Positions 63,067 to 64,000 of a stretch of 64,000 nt of DNA are shown piece after piece. The stretch spans positions 124,001 to 188,000 of the forward strand of contig JABABQ010000034.1 of NCBI GenBank assembly GCA_014238155.1, given 5' to 3'. The position numbers were made by a program, and so were the translations under genes. Each line of letters begins with the position of its first letter. The first letter of the stretch is position 1. Source of the stretch: Rhizobiaceae bacterium (GTDB lineage: Bacteria; Pseudomonadota; Alphaproteobacteria; Rhizobiales; Rhizobiaceae). Under the pieces are notes generated by a model. That model did not search any database. It saw only the letters and a program-made list of their open reading frames with translations, and had not been told where the DNA came from.

Positions 63067-63762
63067 CTAGGCGGCCATGGTCTTGGCATTTCTGGCCATG
63101 CCGTCATAAAGATCCAGCAGGCGGTTAAACCAATCTGCCACCGGTCCGTCCTGAGGCAAATGATCCTGGGTGCAGGTTGTGCGCATCCATTGCAGGGGTC
63201 CAAAGACAACATAATCGGCAAAAACCGGTGTTTCGCCTCCCAAAAAGGCCTGTCGGGACAGCAGGTTTTTCAATGGAAACAATGCGGCTTCCAGTGCTTC
63301 GCCATTCTTTGGAAATTTGGCGTCAAACTCTTCCAGCGTGCAGCCAAACAGTTTTTCGCGGGATGCCCGGAAAAATTCCTGATCCACCGGAGCCAATGCC
63401 TGGTGGATATCATAGACACAAAGCTTGGCAACTGCGGGATGGATTTGGGTCGTCGCCCAACTGATAACGAATGCAGTGAGTTCCTCTCCGCCTTCGCCAT
63501 TAAACAGGCTTGGTTGGTCTGGATAGTTACGATCGAGATATTTTGCGATTTCATAGCTCTCTTCCACCACATTATCACCGTCTCGCAGCACCGGCACTTT
63601 GCGACCCTCACCATTTTCCACCGATGCGACTTTGGTAAACGGCACCGGAGCTGATATGAAATCCAACCCCTTGTGAGCAAGTGCCATGCGTGCCTTCCAG
63701 CAATGGGGGCTGAACAGATGATCTTCTGTTGCACCGCATAGTTCAAAAAGTTGGATGGTCAT
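63067..63762 (-). CDS. glutathione S-transferase
   Basis: 231 residues. The N-terminal thioredoxin-like domain starts QLFELCGATEDHLFSPHCWKARMALAHKG; HCWKARMA carries Cys near the catalytic turn, as in beta-etherase or omega-like GSTs. KVPVLRDGDNVVEESYEIAKYLD has the cis-Pro and Glu-Ser glutathione contacts. The C-domain is helical to residue 231. Unrelated in detail to the GST at 51810. Divergent from the dinB-like gene; substrate unknown. Confidence 0.88.
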   Translation of the reverse strand: MTIQLFELCGATEDHLFSPHCWKARMALAHKGLDFISAPVPFTKVASVENGEGRKVPVLRDGDNVVEESYEIAKYLDRNYPDQPSLFNGEGGEELTAFVISWATTQIHPAVAKLCVYDIHQALAPVDQEFFRASREKLFGCTLEEFDAKFPKNGEALEAALFPLKNLLSRQAFLGGETPVFADYVVFGPLQWMRTTCTQDHLPQDGPVADWFNRLLDLYDGMARNAKTMAA

Positions 63763-63834
63763 TTGAGTTTTCCACTTGTAAGGATTGCTTAGGCTGGGTT
63801 TTGGCTAACACGCCTTCAACAAGGACGAAAGACA

Positions 63835-64000
63835 ATGATTGATCACTTCATTATGTTTGCTGCTTATAACCGCTGGGCCAATCAACGGTTGTTTGACGCA
63901 GCGCGCCAACTAGCCCCCGAACAATATAGGGTCAATTGCGAAGTGGCCTTTAATTCGATGCAGGGAACGCTCAATCACATTTTGGTCGGTGACACTGCAT
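63835..64000 (+). CDS. DinB-family protein (partial, cut by right edge)
   Basis: The first 55 residues are present from the ATG at 63835, with AAGGA about ten bases upstream. MIDHFIMFAAYNRWANQRLF and the helix ending in LNHILVGDTA match the start of the four-helix DinB/YfiT fold; the His of LNHIL is the usual first metal ligand. DinB relatives are metal-dependent, some acting as thiol (mycothiol/bacillithiol) transferases. The rest lies outside the window. Confidence 0.8.
   Translation, partial: MIDHFIMFAAYNRWANQRLFDAARQLAPEQYRVNCEVAFNSMQGTLNHILVGDTA

Noticed and set aside
63004-63654. 216-codon plus-strand frame opposite a GST
   Set aside because: Antisense shadow; the GST on the other strand has clear family motifs.
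1-64000. CRISPR arrays, insertion sequences, phage genes, toxin-antitoxin or known defence loci
   Set aside because: None found on reading both strands; the gene content is core and syntenic.

Overview
The window reads as a chromosomal segment of an alphaproteobacterium, most likely Hyphomicrobiales (Rhizobiales) or a close relative. The basis is gene order and gene type: glyA-nrdR-ribD-ribE; an LdtR-type MarR regulator beside a YcbB-type L,D-transpeptidase; hemB / RDD / bpt / parC; a PaaI-type thioesterase before rplM-rpsI, followed by speB-argC (type 2 ArgC); ppk-ppx beside hdaA, an AI-2E permease and purM-purN; and an SDR-uvrC-pgsA-moaD-moaE run. This is inferred from recognised proteins and synteny, not from a database search. 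Base composition looks moderate and even. I saw no integrase, transposase, phage block, CRISPR array, rRNA or tRNA, so this is core chromosome rather than an island.

Layout. 1-9 kb: riboflavin synthesis (ribE cut by the left edge, ribD), nrdR and glyA, then a cell-wall block (L,D-transpeptidase, SnoaL-like protein, LdtR-like regulator), a small membrane protein, a 3-hydroxyisobutyryl-CoA hydrolase-like crotonase and hemB. 9-16 kb: a TPR-containing class III adenylate cyclase, an RDD protein, an SLC13-type permease abutting the N-degron transferase gene bpt, an EamA transporter and a stand-alone AsnC/RAM-domain protein. 15.8-16.5 kb has no convincing gene but carries a promoter-like pair, several hairpins and a strong terminator. 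16.5-31 kb: parC, an unknown secreted protein, ogt, a LysE-type exporter, a DUF1353 lipoprotein, aspS, an MFS protein, rnd, glpX, hom, a small lipoprotein and metY. 31-39.5 kb: a tight enoyl-CoA hydratase / CoA-binding protein / nucleoside hydrolase operon, a second crotonase plus thioesterase, rplM-rpsI with a palindromic leader, speB, argC, and an unknown protein coupled to an HTTM-like membrane protein. 39.5-48 kb: ppx/ppk, hdaA, an AI-2E permease, a CDP-alcohol phosphotransferase, purM-purN. 48-64 kb: a large molybdopterin oxidoreductase, rlmJ, small secreted proteins, two GSTs, a half-size Na/Ca-exchanger-like protein, a pteridine-reductase-like SDR, uvrC, an aldehyde dehydrogenase, a Bcr/CflA-type MFS pump, pgsA-moaD-moaE, an MscS channel, ndk and a DinB gene cut by the right edge.

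How the genes connect. moaD/moaE make the pterin cofactor used by the molybdo-enzyme at 48-50 kb. hom and metY belong to threonine/methionine synthesis. ppk and ppx make and degrade polyphosphate. The LdtR-like regulator probably controls the neighbouring transpeptidase. Nothing here forms an obvious new defence or biosynthetic system. The most unusual items are the structured gene-free stretch at 15.98-16.42 kb, Gly-Asp low-complexity tracts in ParC and UvrC (with a looser acidic tail on the AI-2E permease), the unknown/HTTM gene pair, a half-size exchanger whose conserved Glu is Lys, and a possible terminator/Shine-Dalgarno switch in front of glyA.
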